From Doryteuthis pealeii (taxonomy: Eukaryota; Mollusca; Cephalopoda; Myopsida; Loliginidae), in contig CM042145.1 of assembly GCA_023376005.1 (NCBI GenBank), positions 101,534,091-101,598,090 on the forward strand: a stretch of DNA of 64,000 nt. The letters are read 5' to 3'. The notes under the pieces were generated by a model. The model saw only the letters and a list, made by a program, of their open reading frames with translations. It was not told the DNA's origin and did not search any database. Shown in pieces: positions 1 through 11,700 of the stretch (the stretch's first letter is position 1; each line of letters opens with the position of its first letter). The translations under genes and the position numbers were made by a program.

Positions 1-510
1 TAGTATTTAAGTTTTAATGTAATGAAACATATCAAATTAGAAAGACTAACAAAATTAAATAAGAATGCATATAAAAAGATTACACTTATTCTAATTACAT
101 TTTAATTAGTTTCTATATAAAATCATTCATAGGATTGATTTTAATATGTTGGAGAATAAAACAATAATATTAGAGATCAATAACACCAAATAATTATTTA
201 TTAAACCTGATTTTGTTAAAACCAGTATGCAAATTAAACACCATATATTATGTAAACCTTTATTTCTTAGTGATATATAAGACACATTGCAGGATTTTAA
301 ATGCACTAATAACATGGGCTGTTTTGAGGCAAATCTAACTCATATTTTCATAGAGACATTGTTAATAAATATAAAATTCATTCTATCTATTAATGATTGT
401 GGCTATAAATTAAATACTCATTGATAAACTTACACAATTCCTGTGGGTATTGTGACGTAAGCAGTGACAGTTTTGGTTACAGACAGACAGTGAATCTACT
501 TTATAATGAG

Positions 511-511
<1 letters not shown>
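1..511 (-). mobile_element. Helitron-like non-autonomous element, cut by window edge
   Basis: The sequence closely matches copies at 3552-4060, 10334-10850, 35673-36171, 37235-37875 and 53090-53729. Read on the minus strand it begins TCTCATTATAAAG near 511, followed by a CTGTCTGT motif and a TGTCACTGCTTACGTCAC block. It then runs through an AT-rich body to an ACTTAAATAC motif at the window edge. The hairpin and CTAG 3' end seen in sister copies would lie just left of base 1. Confidence 0.6.

Positions 512-519
<8 letters not shown>

Positions 520-579
<60 letters not shown>
520..579. repeat. (GA)n microsatellite
   Basis: About 60 bases of perfect GA dinucleotide repeat, directly after a short (TA)n run next to the 5' end of the preceding Helitron-like element. 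Confidence 0.95.
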
Positions 580-583
<4 letters not shown>

Positions 584-690
584 GCATTGGACTTCATCCT
601 GATTTATGAAATAGTGAGATCTGAATATAATGTAAATAATAGAAGCAATGTAGGTTCATGGTATTAATCAATATGAGAAACTCCCAGTGG

Positions 691-1099
691 TTAAATCGAA
701 ATTAACAGACCTAAATTCCACCATCGTATAACACTCTGCAGAAAAAAAAAAAAAAAAAAAATCAGGGAATTTGAACCACGTATCTTCAAGAATCTGTGTT
801 ATGCCTCAAAGATATAATGCACCAATTTTATTTAAAAACTTTTACATTTTTTCAGGTCAGTTAACTTTGGACCACGTATCTGCGTTACACCTCAAAGATA
901 TGTGGTTCAAAGTTAACTGACCTGAAAAAATGTAAAAGTTTTTAAATAAAATAACTGGTGCATTATATCTTTTATTCATTAATATATCAACATTGAAAAT
1001 TTCATTAAATTCAGTTAATTCCCTGATTTTTGGTATCTTTTTTCTTTCGGTGGGGTGACATACGATGGTGGAATTTAGGTCTTTTAAGTTCGATTTAAC
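691..1099. mobile_element. Palindromic (foldback) MITE, copy 1
   Basis: The ends are inverted copies of each other: TTAAATCGAA, a CCTAAATTCCACCATCGTAT block at the left, and the reverse complement ending CGATTTAACC at the right. The centre is also self-complementary: a CAGGTCAGTTAACTTTG block near 854 is repeated inverted near 915. A second copy lies at 5031-5419. No coding capacity is seen. Confidence 0.7.
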
Positions 1100-1329
1100 C
1101 CTCACAGTTATGTGACTAAGGACATAAGGTCACCTATCTAGAATCTTACTCAGAAGGTTTCATAATTTCCTTATTTAAGTAATGGATATCCTGCTGACTT
1201 CAAACACGTGTTGTACAAACTATTGGTTGTGACTACATATTTTCACATTAATTGGGTTTTACCATCTAAGGTATTGATATACCTTGGTAACAGACTGTTC
1301 TGATAACTCATGTATCAGATGGAATAAAT

Positions 1330-1369
<40 letters not shown>

Positions 1370-1378
1370 TATATATAC
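1330..1378. repeat. (TA)n microsatellite
   Basis: Alternating TA repeats interrupted once. They abut the tail of the following SINE. Confidence 0.9.
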
Positions 1379-1662
1379 CAACCCCTCTGCACGATTAGGA
1401 TGCGACACAAGGTCAATTTCTTAAGCGGAGTTTACCAGGTTTGAATTCAGAGTTTTCCTCCTCCTAGAGTGGTTTACTTAGCCAAGGTTAAAGAGTGCAG
1501 CCCGCCCTACTATTTACCCATGGCTGGAGGGAGAGTAGTTGGATTCATACCTTTCCCAAGGGTATTGGTGCTATGTGAAATGCAAACAGCCTCGTCCAGG
1601 ATTTGAACTCGGGTTGACGAGTCCATTTCCTCCAACTCTAACCATTAGACCACGCACCTCCA
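1378..1662 (-). mobile_element. SINE family B (tRNA-headed)
   Basis: On the minus strand the element starts with a tRNA-like head: GTGGTCTAATGGTTAGAGT resembles an A box, and GAGTTCAAATCC resembles a B box. The tRNA-unrelated body includes AATACCCTTGGGAAAGGTAT and CTGTTAAACTCCGCTTAAG-like blocks and ends GAGGGGTTGG before a TA tail. Other copies lie at 6453-6735, 11573-11856, 12988-13260 and 42785-43065. Confidence 0.85.
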
Positions 1663-2706
1663 TACACACACATATATATATATATTTTTTTAATTTTTAG
1701 TTCAGGTAGCATGGATATGGAATCAACATCTGGTTAATAACTACCTTAACTTAATATATAAACGCTCTATCAATGATATTGAGCACTATTTGCTTAGAAA
1801 TATAGCACCCATATTATCCACAAAATATATAAGTTAAAATTCCCTTTCTTAAAGTGGGTTGTGTAGATGACTCAGAGGTAAGAGCTCTGACTGACAAGAA
1901 ATCAGTTGAGTTTCGATCCCAGCCTGGTGACACCATGCCAGTCAAGCCATACTAATCAGCCATGAAACAGTTAAACAGGGCTGTATGTGTATGATATATA
2001 TATATATATATATAATTTGCTATATTTATAAGTAAAGAGGGCTGAATATCATTGATAGAGCATGTATATCTAAGTTAAGGTAGTGAAGTTAATGGTGCTT
2101 GGTGACTGTCAGTTTCTTGGCCATGTGATTTTCAAATGTAGTGCAGTTGGTTTGAAAATTGCGAGAAACTATCAGTTACCAAACACCATTGACTTTTTGT
2201 CTTCACTATCCTAACTTATATGTACGAAAAACAAACAACCAAATCATGACCTGTATAGTAGGTTAGGTTGATTTTTCACTTTAAAAAAAATATCAAATTC
2301 TCTCAGTGAAAGTTGAGTGTTGGTATAATAAATACTGATACCAAAAACTAGATCTCTTACTTGCACCATTGCCTGCTAAAATGCATAAAAAACTCTCGTT
2401 TTTGCAACATTTAGTCAAGAAATTGGTGAGAAAATTTAGCAATTGTAATATCTAAAACAGAAAAGGTTGTTATTTTAAACGAAATGAATAAGATATAGCT
2501 ATAATTCAAATTGAAAATATGACCCCCATCACCACCGCCCCGTCCGATATGCTGCTTTTTTTTTTGTCAAATTCTCTCAAATTGTGAAAGTTGTGTTGGT
2601 ATAATAAATACTAATACCAAAAACTAGATCTCTTACTTGCACCATTGGTTGAGGAAAGGTCATGATGAAAGATTGCCACACAGTATAAATAATGATAAAA
2701 TGCACA
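1663..2706. other. POLR3D 3'-side sequence, no gene seen
   Basis: AT-rich sequence with short TA runs near 1675 and 1995. A TAGATGACTCAGAGGTAAGAGC...GAGTTTCGATCCCAG segment (1865-1925) resembles a decayed tRNA-like SINE head. A self-similar pair at 2295-2365 and 2571-2650 shares TCAAATTCTCTCA and CTAGATCTCTTACTTGCACC. I looked for the missing last POLR3D exon here and did not find it. Confidence 0.4.
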
Positions 2707-3140
2707 GAGTAAGGAACAATAAAAAAATGAATGAATGAAAAAAAATAAAAAAAAAAAAAAATGAAGAAAAAAAAAGAAAAGAAAAAAGAAAAGGAAGAAA
2801 AAAGAAAAAAGAAAAGGAAATGAAGAAAAGAAAAAGAAAAAAAATGAAGAAAAGGAAAAGAAAAAAAATGAAGAAAAGGAAAAGAAAAAAAAATGAAGAA
2901 AAGGAAAAGAAAAAATGAAAAAGAAAAAGAAAAAAAAAGAAAAGAAAAAGAAAAAAATGAAGAAAGAAAAAGAAAAAAAAACTGAAAAAAAGAAAAGAAA
3001 AAAAAAGAAAGAAAAAGAAAAAAAAGAAAAAAAACTGAAGAAAAGAAAAAGAAAAAAACTGAAAGAAAAGAAAAAAGAAAAAAAAAAAGAAAAAGAAAAA
3101 ATTGAAAAAAGAAAAGAAAAAATTGAAGAAAAAAAAATGA
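2707..3140. repeat. (GAAA)n / poly-purine low-complexity tract
   Basis: A 430-base stretch of almost only G and A on the plus strand, built of GAAAA, GAAAAA and TGAAGAAAAG-like units. Long apparent reading frames in both directions (poly-Lys/Glu or poly-Phe/Ser) are a composition artefact. Confidence 0.95.
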
Positions 3141-3214
3141 AAACAATAAACAAAGCAAGTCAATATTTTCACTTAATTATCTTTTTTTTTTATCTAACAA
3201 ATATACACAAGTGA

Positions 3215-3551
3215 ATAATAAAGTGAAGTCAATAGTTAGTCTAAGGTCAGCTCGTTTTGACAAGACTTTCAAAATTTGGTGTGCAAATCAACCGGTGTTT
3301 TACATGGCCTAAAACGGTCAAGTCTCCACTTGAACCTTTCACTCGGACAGACACAAGATCCTAAGGAAGAGAAAGAGAGAGAGAAAATAAATAAAAATAT
3401 GAAAACCATTTTTTTTGTTAATAAACAATCTATTAAAAGTATTTCATTTCACCATTATTTAAACTAGTTGAAAACTTATCCTAAATACCAATACGTTAAG
3501 TTCTGATTAAGACATTTAATTTCCCTAAATATATAAATACATTTAATGTTA
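3215..3551. other. No recognisable feature
   Basis: AT-rich sequence with a short GAGAGA run near 3370. I see no exon of the flanking gene and no clear repeat family. Confidence 0.4.
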
Positions 3552-4060
3552 CTAGCAAAAATATGAGCCCTCTGGCACAAGTATTTAAGTTTAATATAAT
3601 TAAATATCATATTGAAGTAGAAAGACTAATGAAATTAAATAAGAACACAAAAAAGATTACTTTTTTTTGCTTTATTCTAATTAATTTTAACACAAAATTA
3701 TACATAGGATTGATTTTAATACGTTTGAGAATTAAACAATAATATTAGAAATCAATAGCACCAAGTAATTATTTATTAAACACAGTTATGTTAAAACCGG
3801 TATGCAAATTACACCATATACTATATAAACCTTTCTTTGTGATATATAACACGCATTGCAGGATTTTAAACACAAATAATATAGCCTCTTTTGAGGCAAA
3901 GATGTCTCAGCTAGACCTTAATAGAGACATTGATGCTAATTAAGATTAAATAATGATTATTCAATAACCATTGAGAATATATCATAAATGACTAAGAGAA
4001 TTGTGAAGTTGGTGGTGACATGGTTTCGGTTACAGACAGACAATCTCTATTATAATAAGA
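3552..4060 (-). mobile_element. Helitron-like non-autonomous element
   Basis: On the minus strand it starts TCTTATTATAATAGAGATT, contains the CTGTCTGTAACCGAAACCAT block, and ends TTTGCTAG followed by T. This fits the Helitron pattern of 5'-TC, 3'-CTRR and insertion between A and T. The 3' hairpin (GCCCTCTGGC) is shorter than in the copies at 35673 and 37235. Confidence 0.65.
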
Positions 4061-4866
4061 TTTTGATTCTAGTGTCTCATTGCATTCTTTATTTTCAGCA
4101 TCACCATCCATGCAGTACTGTATCTCACTTTGTATTATGTGAATGTGATAACTTGCACTAATCCTGAATAACCACAAATACTATTCTTAAAAGTACATTG
4201 TCAAATGCTTACACCTTAGTAAAAAATAAAAATTTTTTTTTTTTAAATTTTATTTAGGAGGCCCATTTCTTTTGATAATCACTGTATTGGTAATCTATCT
4301 ATTTATACATATATAAAAGACAGTTGGTGTGTATTATGTATGTCCGGAGGAAACTATGAAAATAAAACAATTAACAACAAAGTAAATATATATACACATT
4401 CACTATCACCAGGTCTTGCTTTTTGATAAAAAATAATGAAGATATGATATATATTCAGGGAGATAATTAAAAAATAAAATTTAAATGATAACAGCATGGA
4501 TTTTTTTTGTTGCCTTGAATATTTTAAATAGGAGACATGAATTTTTCTTTACATAGTGTTTGTGCACTCTTTCTTCTGACGTCCCACTAGGCCCGATCGA
4601 CGCAAGGTTATTTTTTTTTTTTACAGGGATTTTAATGGGGGCATCCAGCAGGGATCTAACTCATGATTCAGTAATAATGGATCTGTGAGACAAACTTATT
4701 TGCACCCCCTCTAACAAGGCGACACTGAGTATCCACTTCTAGTTATGTTGAAGTGAGAATAGTGATATCATGTTGGTTATTACTATATTACAGGGGCTTC
4801 TTTTTTTTGATGTTCAAAGATCCTATTGTATTTTTATGATTAAATAATTTTTTGCTTGCTTGAACC

Positions 4867-4900
<34 letters not shown>

Positions 4901-5030
4901 CTCTGGAGGGCCATATGGCCCCCGGTTGAGAATCACTGGTTTAGAAGTACACATTTAGCCTAAAAAGGTTCCCCATCCCTGATCTCTACCATCAAATGCC
5001 ATAAATTCAAAGACACCAGGCAATACATGG
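4061..5030. other. Non-coding stretch with A/T tracts
   Basis: AT-rich DNA with poly-T runs (4230, 4500, 4610, 4803) and a pure A run of about 30 near 4870. A GGCCCCCGGTTGAGAATCACTGGTTTAGA-like segment at 4915-4945 looks like the end of a transposon, but I cannot assign it. No exon found. Confidence 0.35.
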
Positions 5031-5419
5031 TAAAAATCGAACTTAACGGATCTAAATTCCAACATCATATGTCCCTCCACCAAAAGAAAAAAAATTACCA
5101 AAAAATCAGCGAATTAACCGAATTTAATGAAATTTTCAGTGTTGATATATTAATGAATGAAAGATATTTTCAGGTCAGTTAACTTTGTCCCACGTATCTT
5201 TGAGAATCTGTGTTATGCCTCAAAGATGCATGGTTCAAAATTAACTGACCTGAAAAATGTGAAAGTTTTTAAATAAAATAACTGGTGCATTATATCTTTT
5301 ATTCATTAATATATCAACACTGAAAATTTCATTAAATTCGGTTAATTCCTGATTTTTTTCTTCTTTCATCGGGGTGACATATGATGGTGGAATTTAGGTC
5401 CGTTAAGTTCGATTTAACC
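5031..5419. mobile_element. Palindromic (foldback) MITE, copy 2
   Basis: A near-complete palindrome of about 390 bp. The left arm runs from AAATCGAACTTAACGGA, through CCGAATTTAATGAAATTTTC, to CAGGTCAGTTAACTTTG. The right arm is its inverted repeat, ending GGTCCGTTAAGTTCGATTT. The arms are separated by a short centre (near 5190-5235). It lies downstream of the last POLR3D exon in the window. Single-arm or diverged relatives are seen near 15945, 26490-26690 and 30355-30440. Confidence 0.8.
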
Positions 5420-5554
5420 CAATACGTTTAGCATGAAACATAAACTTAAGATTATTATTTTCAGCAACATCACATTTCCTTAACGAGCTGACAGGTAAGA
5501 AAGACGGTGGTGGTGGTGGTGGAGAGGTGGTTCTGCAAGTGGGCAAGATCTTAC

Positions 5555-5710
5555 CTGTAAAAATCCACAAGGTGTTCCCATGGAGACATCCAGGGTAATG
5601 TTACCCAAAAGTAACTGTGCCTTGCCAGATTTACGTGTTTGTAGTTTGCCAACGTAACCCTCGGAGAAATCCTTCAGGGAACACAACTGGAGCTTCTCTG
5701 CAAGGTTGAC
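5555..5710 (-). CDS. POLR3D: POLR3D exon 8 (RPC4 C-terminal core)
   Basis: 156 bases, phase 0 at both ends. The acceptor is TTTTCTTGCAG and the donor is CAG|GTAAGATC. It encodes 52 residues from VNLAEKL to TPCGFLQ, containing GYVGKLQTRKSGKAQLLLG and TLDVSMGT. This is the most conserved part of RPC4, forming the dimerisation region with RPC5. The open frame beyond the donor (a His-rich tail) is intronic readthrough. Confidence 0.95.
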
Positions 5711-8700
5711 CTGCAAGAAAAAAAAAAAAAAAAAGATATTCATGAATTACCAACTTTCACAACAAAACAAATCAACAAAGAAAATCATCAATTAATGCAA
5801 CTAGCTGAAAACCCACCCTATGGGCAAGATTTTCAGCTGGTAACATTGAGCTAGCATTTTAAAGGCCAGTTTAGCTCAGTTGGTAGAGCATCTGCTTACG
5901 AACCACAAGGTTCCAGGTTCGATACCGGTCTTCACCTACTCAGCACCTGAATAGCACTGCTTAGATCTCTGCGGTAAAGTGGGGAATTGATAAGTATGTT
6001 GCTCCATCTTAGACACAAAAACAATCTCTCTACTCTAGCCCTAGTGAAAAGGGGACATACTCCTTCAGTTTCAGTTTCATTAAAGTTTGACAACAGAACA
6101 GATCAAAGAAAACCATCAATTAATGCAACTAGCTGAAAACCCACCCTATGGACAGGATATTAAGCTGGTAACATTGAGCTAGAGTTTTAAGGGCTGCTTT
6201 AGCTCAGTTGGTAGAGCATCTGGATAGGAACCACAAGGTTCCGGGTTTAATACTGGCCCTCGCCAACTCAGCACATGAATAACACAGCTTGGTTCTGAGC
6301 AGTAAAGTGGGAGCTGACGGTTGGTATGGTGCTCCACCTCAGATGCGAAAAACAATCTTCTTGGTCTAGTGCTAATTGAAAGGGGACAGATTCCCTCACG
6401 TTCCCGCTGATACTGACAATAGGCCACTCTGCCAACTTTATATATGTATATACCCAACCTCTTTGCCTTGAGCTGGATGTGACACAAAGTCATTTTTAAG
6501 CAGAATAGGAGTGGTTTGAATTCAAAATTTTTCCTTCTCTGAGACCAGTTGCCATATCAAGGTTAAAGAGCCAGGTCTACCCTACTATTTAGCCAAAGAT
6601 GGGGGGGAATAGTTGGTTTCATACCTTCCCAAGCATATTGGCACTATGTGAAATGTAAACAGCCTTGTCTAGGATTTGAACTAAAGTCGCCGGGTCCATG
6701 TCCTATGACAATAACTGTTAAACCACAAATGCTCCCTGTATGTATTTACTCAAGCCCTCCACCACGAACAGGATGTGACACATGGTCAATTTTTAAGTGG
6801 GGTAAAGCTGGTTTGTATTCAGAGTTTTCCTTCTCCTAGACTGGTTGCCTAACCAAGGCTAAAGAACCCAATCTGCCTTACTATTTACCCATAATTGGGG
6901 GAACAGATAGATTCATGCCTTTCCCAGGGTCATTAGTATGAAGTGGAATATAAACAGCCTAGTTCAGGATTTGAACCAGGTCAATCAATCAATCTCAAGT
7001 TTCCCAATACTGATCAATTGATTTTAACGGTATGCCAACTGATCCGAGGCTATTTTAGGTTAGGGAATCGCATTCATTGTACGTTCATATTTACATTTTT
7101 TTGTGTATTTATTTCTTAAAGTTCTTAAGGTCCTATCAAATACAAATAATTTTTAAATAGATATATTTGACCTATAGATGGGTCTCTAACAGGTATTACC
7201 ACTCAAGATCAGAGTGGACCTGGGAGTAATGGCAATGAAGGGTTACTCCATACTCCTTAGATCTCCAGAACTGGAGCCTCAATACCAGATGCAGTTCAGA
7301 GTCATACATAGGACATTTTTTTTTTTTTTTTAGGGTAGTTCTAACCCACCTGATATGGTCAGCTTTATTCTAAGCCCTGCGGACAGGGTGCTTGAGATTG
7401 AGAAAGTTTTAAAGAATCTACCTCTTCTTCATTAGAATTCTGTGCATTGGTTCCAGAAGAATTGGATGTTTGGTCAGTTTTCACTTTTGGTCTGTCTTCA
7501 TCTTGACATGGAGGAATTCCAGGCAAGACATCAGGCAATTGCAGAAAAATCATTTCACCATTTTCTGAAGAAATAAATACAAATCAAAATTAATCATTAG
7601 AAGCTGAGAGTTTAAAAAAAAAAAACTACAATAAAATATTAATTTATATGGTATAATGGTTAATGAGCTACAGCTATGAGACCATTGCTAGCTCAATTCT
7701 GACTGGATGACCCATATTTCTGGCCTCAAGCTTAGTAAACAACTAGGATAGAATATTAACTCTTTGCCTACCAAATTTCTCCTCACAGCTGCACCAAATT
7801 TTCTTGGTATTTTTTTTAACCTGTATGAAGGGATATTTCAAAGTTAACTATCTATTCACCTCAGAACTGATTATTATTGTAATCTCAGTCCTTCTGCTCA
7901 ATAATAATGGACTAACCGTCACTTTTTGTACTTTGCTTAGAGAGTTGCTGTGAACAGGTTTAGGTAGGCAAAGAGTTCAAATTCAAGAAAGGGAGATAAA
8001 TAAAAATTCAGAGAGACAATTTTTTCTGTAGGAAAACAAAATTTAAAAAAAGATTCTATTTAATAAAAAAATAAAATAAAATATGAAAGTAATCCCAAAA
8101 GTAAGGTCTCCAAAGCGCTGGGGATGCAGGGAAACTGTTCATGTGGCTATTGTTGTATTTGTTATGTATGTGTCTGTGCCTGCCTGCCCACACGTCTCTG
8201 CCATGCTTAGTCTTGGCTTGGCAGTAGTTTCTAATGGAACTAAGTGTGAAGTTAAACCAATTGAAATTCATTGACGATTAACGTATGTGTATAGTGAGTT
8301 ATGCATGGATGTCAAAAACGTCTGCAAGTTGTGTAATGTTACATAATTATTAGATTCTTAATATTTATGTACAGTAGTGTAGAAACCAAAATGGCTGTTA
8401 TAAGTTGCAGTCCACGGCCTTGAAGGATGAGTGACAAGGCTTGACCTCAGTCTTGAACCTTCCAGTGGATACAGTGAGAATCAGTGGAGAAGACCCTCTT
8501 CCGGTTTAGATTAAAAGAGATTTTTAGTTAGATCGGCCAAAGCCACCACGGTGGTAAGTCGTGTTATGCACGCAGTCGACTCAATCTGCGCAGGTAGTCT
8601 GGTGGGGATTTCAGAATAAAATATGATCTAAGTTAAATCGAAGTCTTGTGTTGTTATCTAAAAACTACCAATGACACAGGGCTTCTGATCAAGAGAAATC

Positions 8701-11700
8701 CCCAAGACAAAGTCCAGACGCTAGAAGATGACAGAAGAACAGAAGTAAGAAAGTAAGGAAAGAGAGTATACAACATAGGGAGTTTGCAACAATAATGAGG
8801 TTCAATGACATATCAGCAAGCTGGATGATATGGACATACAAAAACTGCCACAACACCTACAAAAATTCATTGACTGAAATGGTGATTATGTAGAAAAATA
8901 GGTACATGTTCAAACTTTAAAATGATGTAAACATCATTGACCATAAACAATAAGCATTTCTGTGATTTCTAAATCAGTCAGTAGAGCGTCCGCCTAGGAA
9001 CCATAAGGTTCCTGGTTCGATATACCGACCTTCGCCAACTCAGCATATGAGTAGCACAAGGATATGTGTGGTAAAGTAAGGAGCTGTTGGTAGCTGTGGC
9101 GCTCCACCTCGGACACTAAAATAATCTCCTTGGTATTGCACTAGTGAAAAGGAGATAGAACTCCCTCGCTGTCTGGCTGATACTGACTTTAGGCCACCTG
9201 TCACTTTACTTACCTTTAGGATCACCCTCGTATATCATCATCATCATCATGTCGCGCATGCAGCGCGGGTATCCATGACAATCTTTCGCCAACCTTCCCT
9301 ATCATTCATTACACCTGGGAGCTCCTCTGCGGAGCAGCCAGCATCTTCACATAACTGGTCAATGTAGGTCCTTGCTCGGCGCCCCACACTTGCATGTCCA
9401 TGTGTTGGCTTCCACAGGAGAACGTCGCTTATGAGTTCATCCTTGCTTCTCCAGCAGTGTCCTGCATGTCTTGTCCGTCTCACTCGGATAGTTTGTGAGA
9501 TGGGGGGCAGTGACCATACAGCTGTTTCCTTGTGGGGTGCTGTTTCCACGACTTATTCGAGACTGCACGCAGCATTCTTGTGTAGCTCCCATCTAGCTTA
9601 TTCTCAAGACGCTTTGTTAGGGTCCAGGTGGTGCAGCCATACAGCAGCACGACACAAAAAAATGTTAAAGTGTGGCGCTCCACCTCAGATACTAAAATAA
9701 TCTCCTTGGTCTTGCGCTACTGAAAAGGGGATAGACTCCCTCACTGTCTGGCTGATACTGACATTAGGCCGCCCCCACAACTTTACATTTTACTTATATA
9801 TGTAACACAATAACTGCTTTTTTTTTCTCACATCATTTACCTGTGGGAATGCAGAATAGAATTCATTCCACTTTCTAGTTTTTATGCCCTACAAATGCAA
9901 TAACTTGCTGTCTGGCTGATACCGACTTTAGGCCACCCTGACGACTTTACTTACCTTTTGGGATCACCCTCGTATATAAATCATAATAATTCAGTAAAAA
10001 TGTTAAAAAGTAAAGAATTACCTGACTTGCAACTTTTACTAAACAATTCTTGACATGTTTGGTAATTTTCAGAATCATCACAAGGCAATTCTTTGGTGAG
10101 AGTAGAAATTGCAGGCTTTACATCCACTGCGGTGTCATCAGGCATTTCTGCTTCCATTGGTCCGTCAGCTAAGAAAGAAGAAGAAAAAAAAAAAAAACAT
10201 ACATTGATTGATTGATTTTTAAATAGCATATCAACTCAACTAGGACTATTTTATGGTAAGGGAATCAATGTTCATTGTACGTCTCTTTGTGTAGCATTTC
10301 TTTAAACGTTTTTAATTTGATAGTCCTATCAAATCTTATTATAAAAGGTGATTCAGTGTCTGTCTATAACTGAAACTATGTCACTCCTTACGTCACAATG
10401 CCCTCAAGAAATGCGTAAGTTCATCAATGAATATTTAATTCATAGTGAAAATCATTAATACATAAATAAATCTGATTTATTAACAAATTTGATTTAGATT
10501 TGCCTAAAAAACAATCCATGTTATTAGTACATTAAAATCCTGCAAAGTGTCTTATATACCACTAAGAAATAAACATTTACATAATATATGGTGAGGTTAA
10601 TTTGCATACTGGTTTTAACAAAACCGGGTTTAATAAATAATTACTTGGTGTTATTGATCTCTAAAATTATTGTTTTATTCTCCAACGTATTAAAATCAAT
10701 CCTATGAATGATTTTATATAGAAACCAATTAAAATAAGTGTAATCATTTTATATGCTTTCTTATTTAATTTTGTTAATCTTTGTAATTTACTATATTTCA
10801 TTACATTAAAACTTAAATACTTACACCTGGAGGGTGCATTTTCTTACTAGTATAAATGATTTTTACACTGATCTATTTGACCCAGAGATAGGACCTTAAC
10901 AGGTACTACCATTCCAGGTGAGAGTTGACCTGGGAGTAATGTCAATGAAAGGGGACTACACATTCTCCAGATCTTCCAGGATTTGTTCAAGTCAGTACGC
11001 AGCATCCTCGTGTAGCTCTCATCTAGCTTTTTCTCTTAAGCATTTCATTAGAGTCCAAATAGTGCAGCCATACAGTAGCACTGACATGGCCATATCTTGG
11101 AAGAATTCATGCTTTATCTTATCAGATTTCCATATGACTGATAATCTGTCTATAGTAGTCATGCCTTCCTTATGGGTATCAATAAGTCGTTCGGGTGGCC
11201 TATAGTCGGTATCAACCAGAAAGCGAGGGAGTCTATCCCCCTTTCACTAGCGCTAGACCAAGGAGATTGTTTTGACATCTGAGGTGGAGCACCACACCTA
11301 CCATCAGCTCCTCACTTTACCGCACAGACCCCTGTGCTACTCATATGCTGAGTGGGCGAGGGCCGGTATCGAACTCAGTACCTTGTGGTTCCTAGTCCGA
11401 CGCTCTACCGACTGAGCTATACCAGCCTTGTATCAATAAACTGGTGGAAATAATGTTTATTAACCTTCTAAGGTCCAGTAGGATACAATGGGTCTATAAG
11501 TTTAGAATTTCATAATTGCTGATTCTGTTCAAATTTTAATTCTAAATATGAAGCAACAATTTTAATTTAAAAAGGCGTGTTTAGCACAACGGTTATCATC
11601 ATATGAAATGGAATCAGTGATCAGAGTTCAAATTCTGGACGAGGATGTTACATTTGACTTTGCCCTAATACCTTTGCGAAAAGCATGAATCTATCTCTTC

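Noticed and set aside
2577..3214. Long open frames rich in Phe/Ser (minus) or Lys/Glu (plus)
   Set aside because: They come from a (GAAA)n purine tract; no start context, domain or splice evidence.
5480..5554. His-rich C-terminus following RPC4 exon 8
   Set aside because: It lies beyond a canonical GTAAGA donor at a position where the family continues with other sequence.
6179..6493. 104-codon minus-strand open frame
   Set aside because: It lies entirely across a plus-strand SINE and recurs as partial frames in other SINE copies.
9247..9683. Host protein-coding gene encoding RHAGHCWRSKDELI
   Set aside because: The peptide is a LINE RT tail repeated several times in the window, with frameshifts and 5' truncation.
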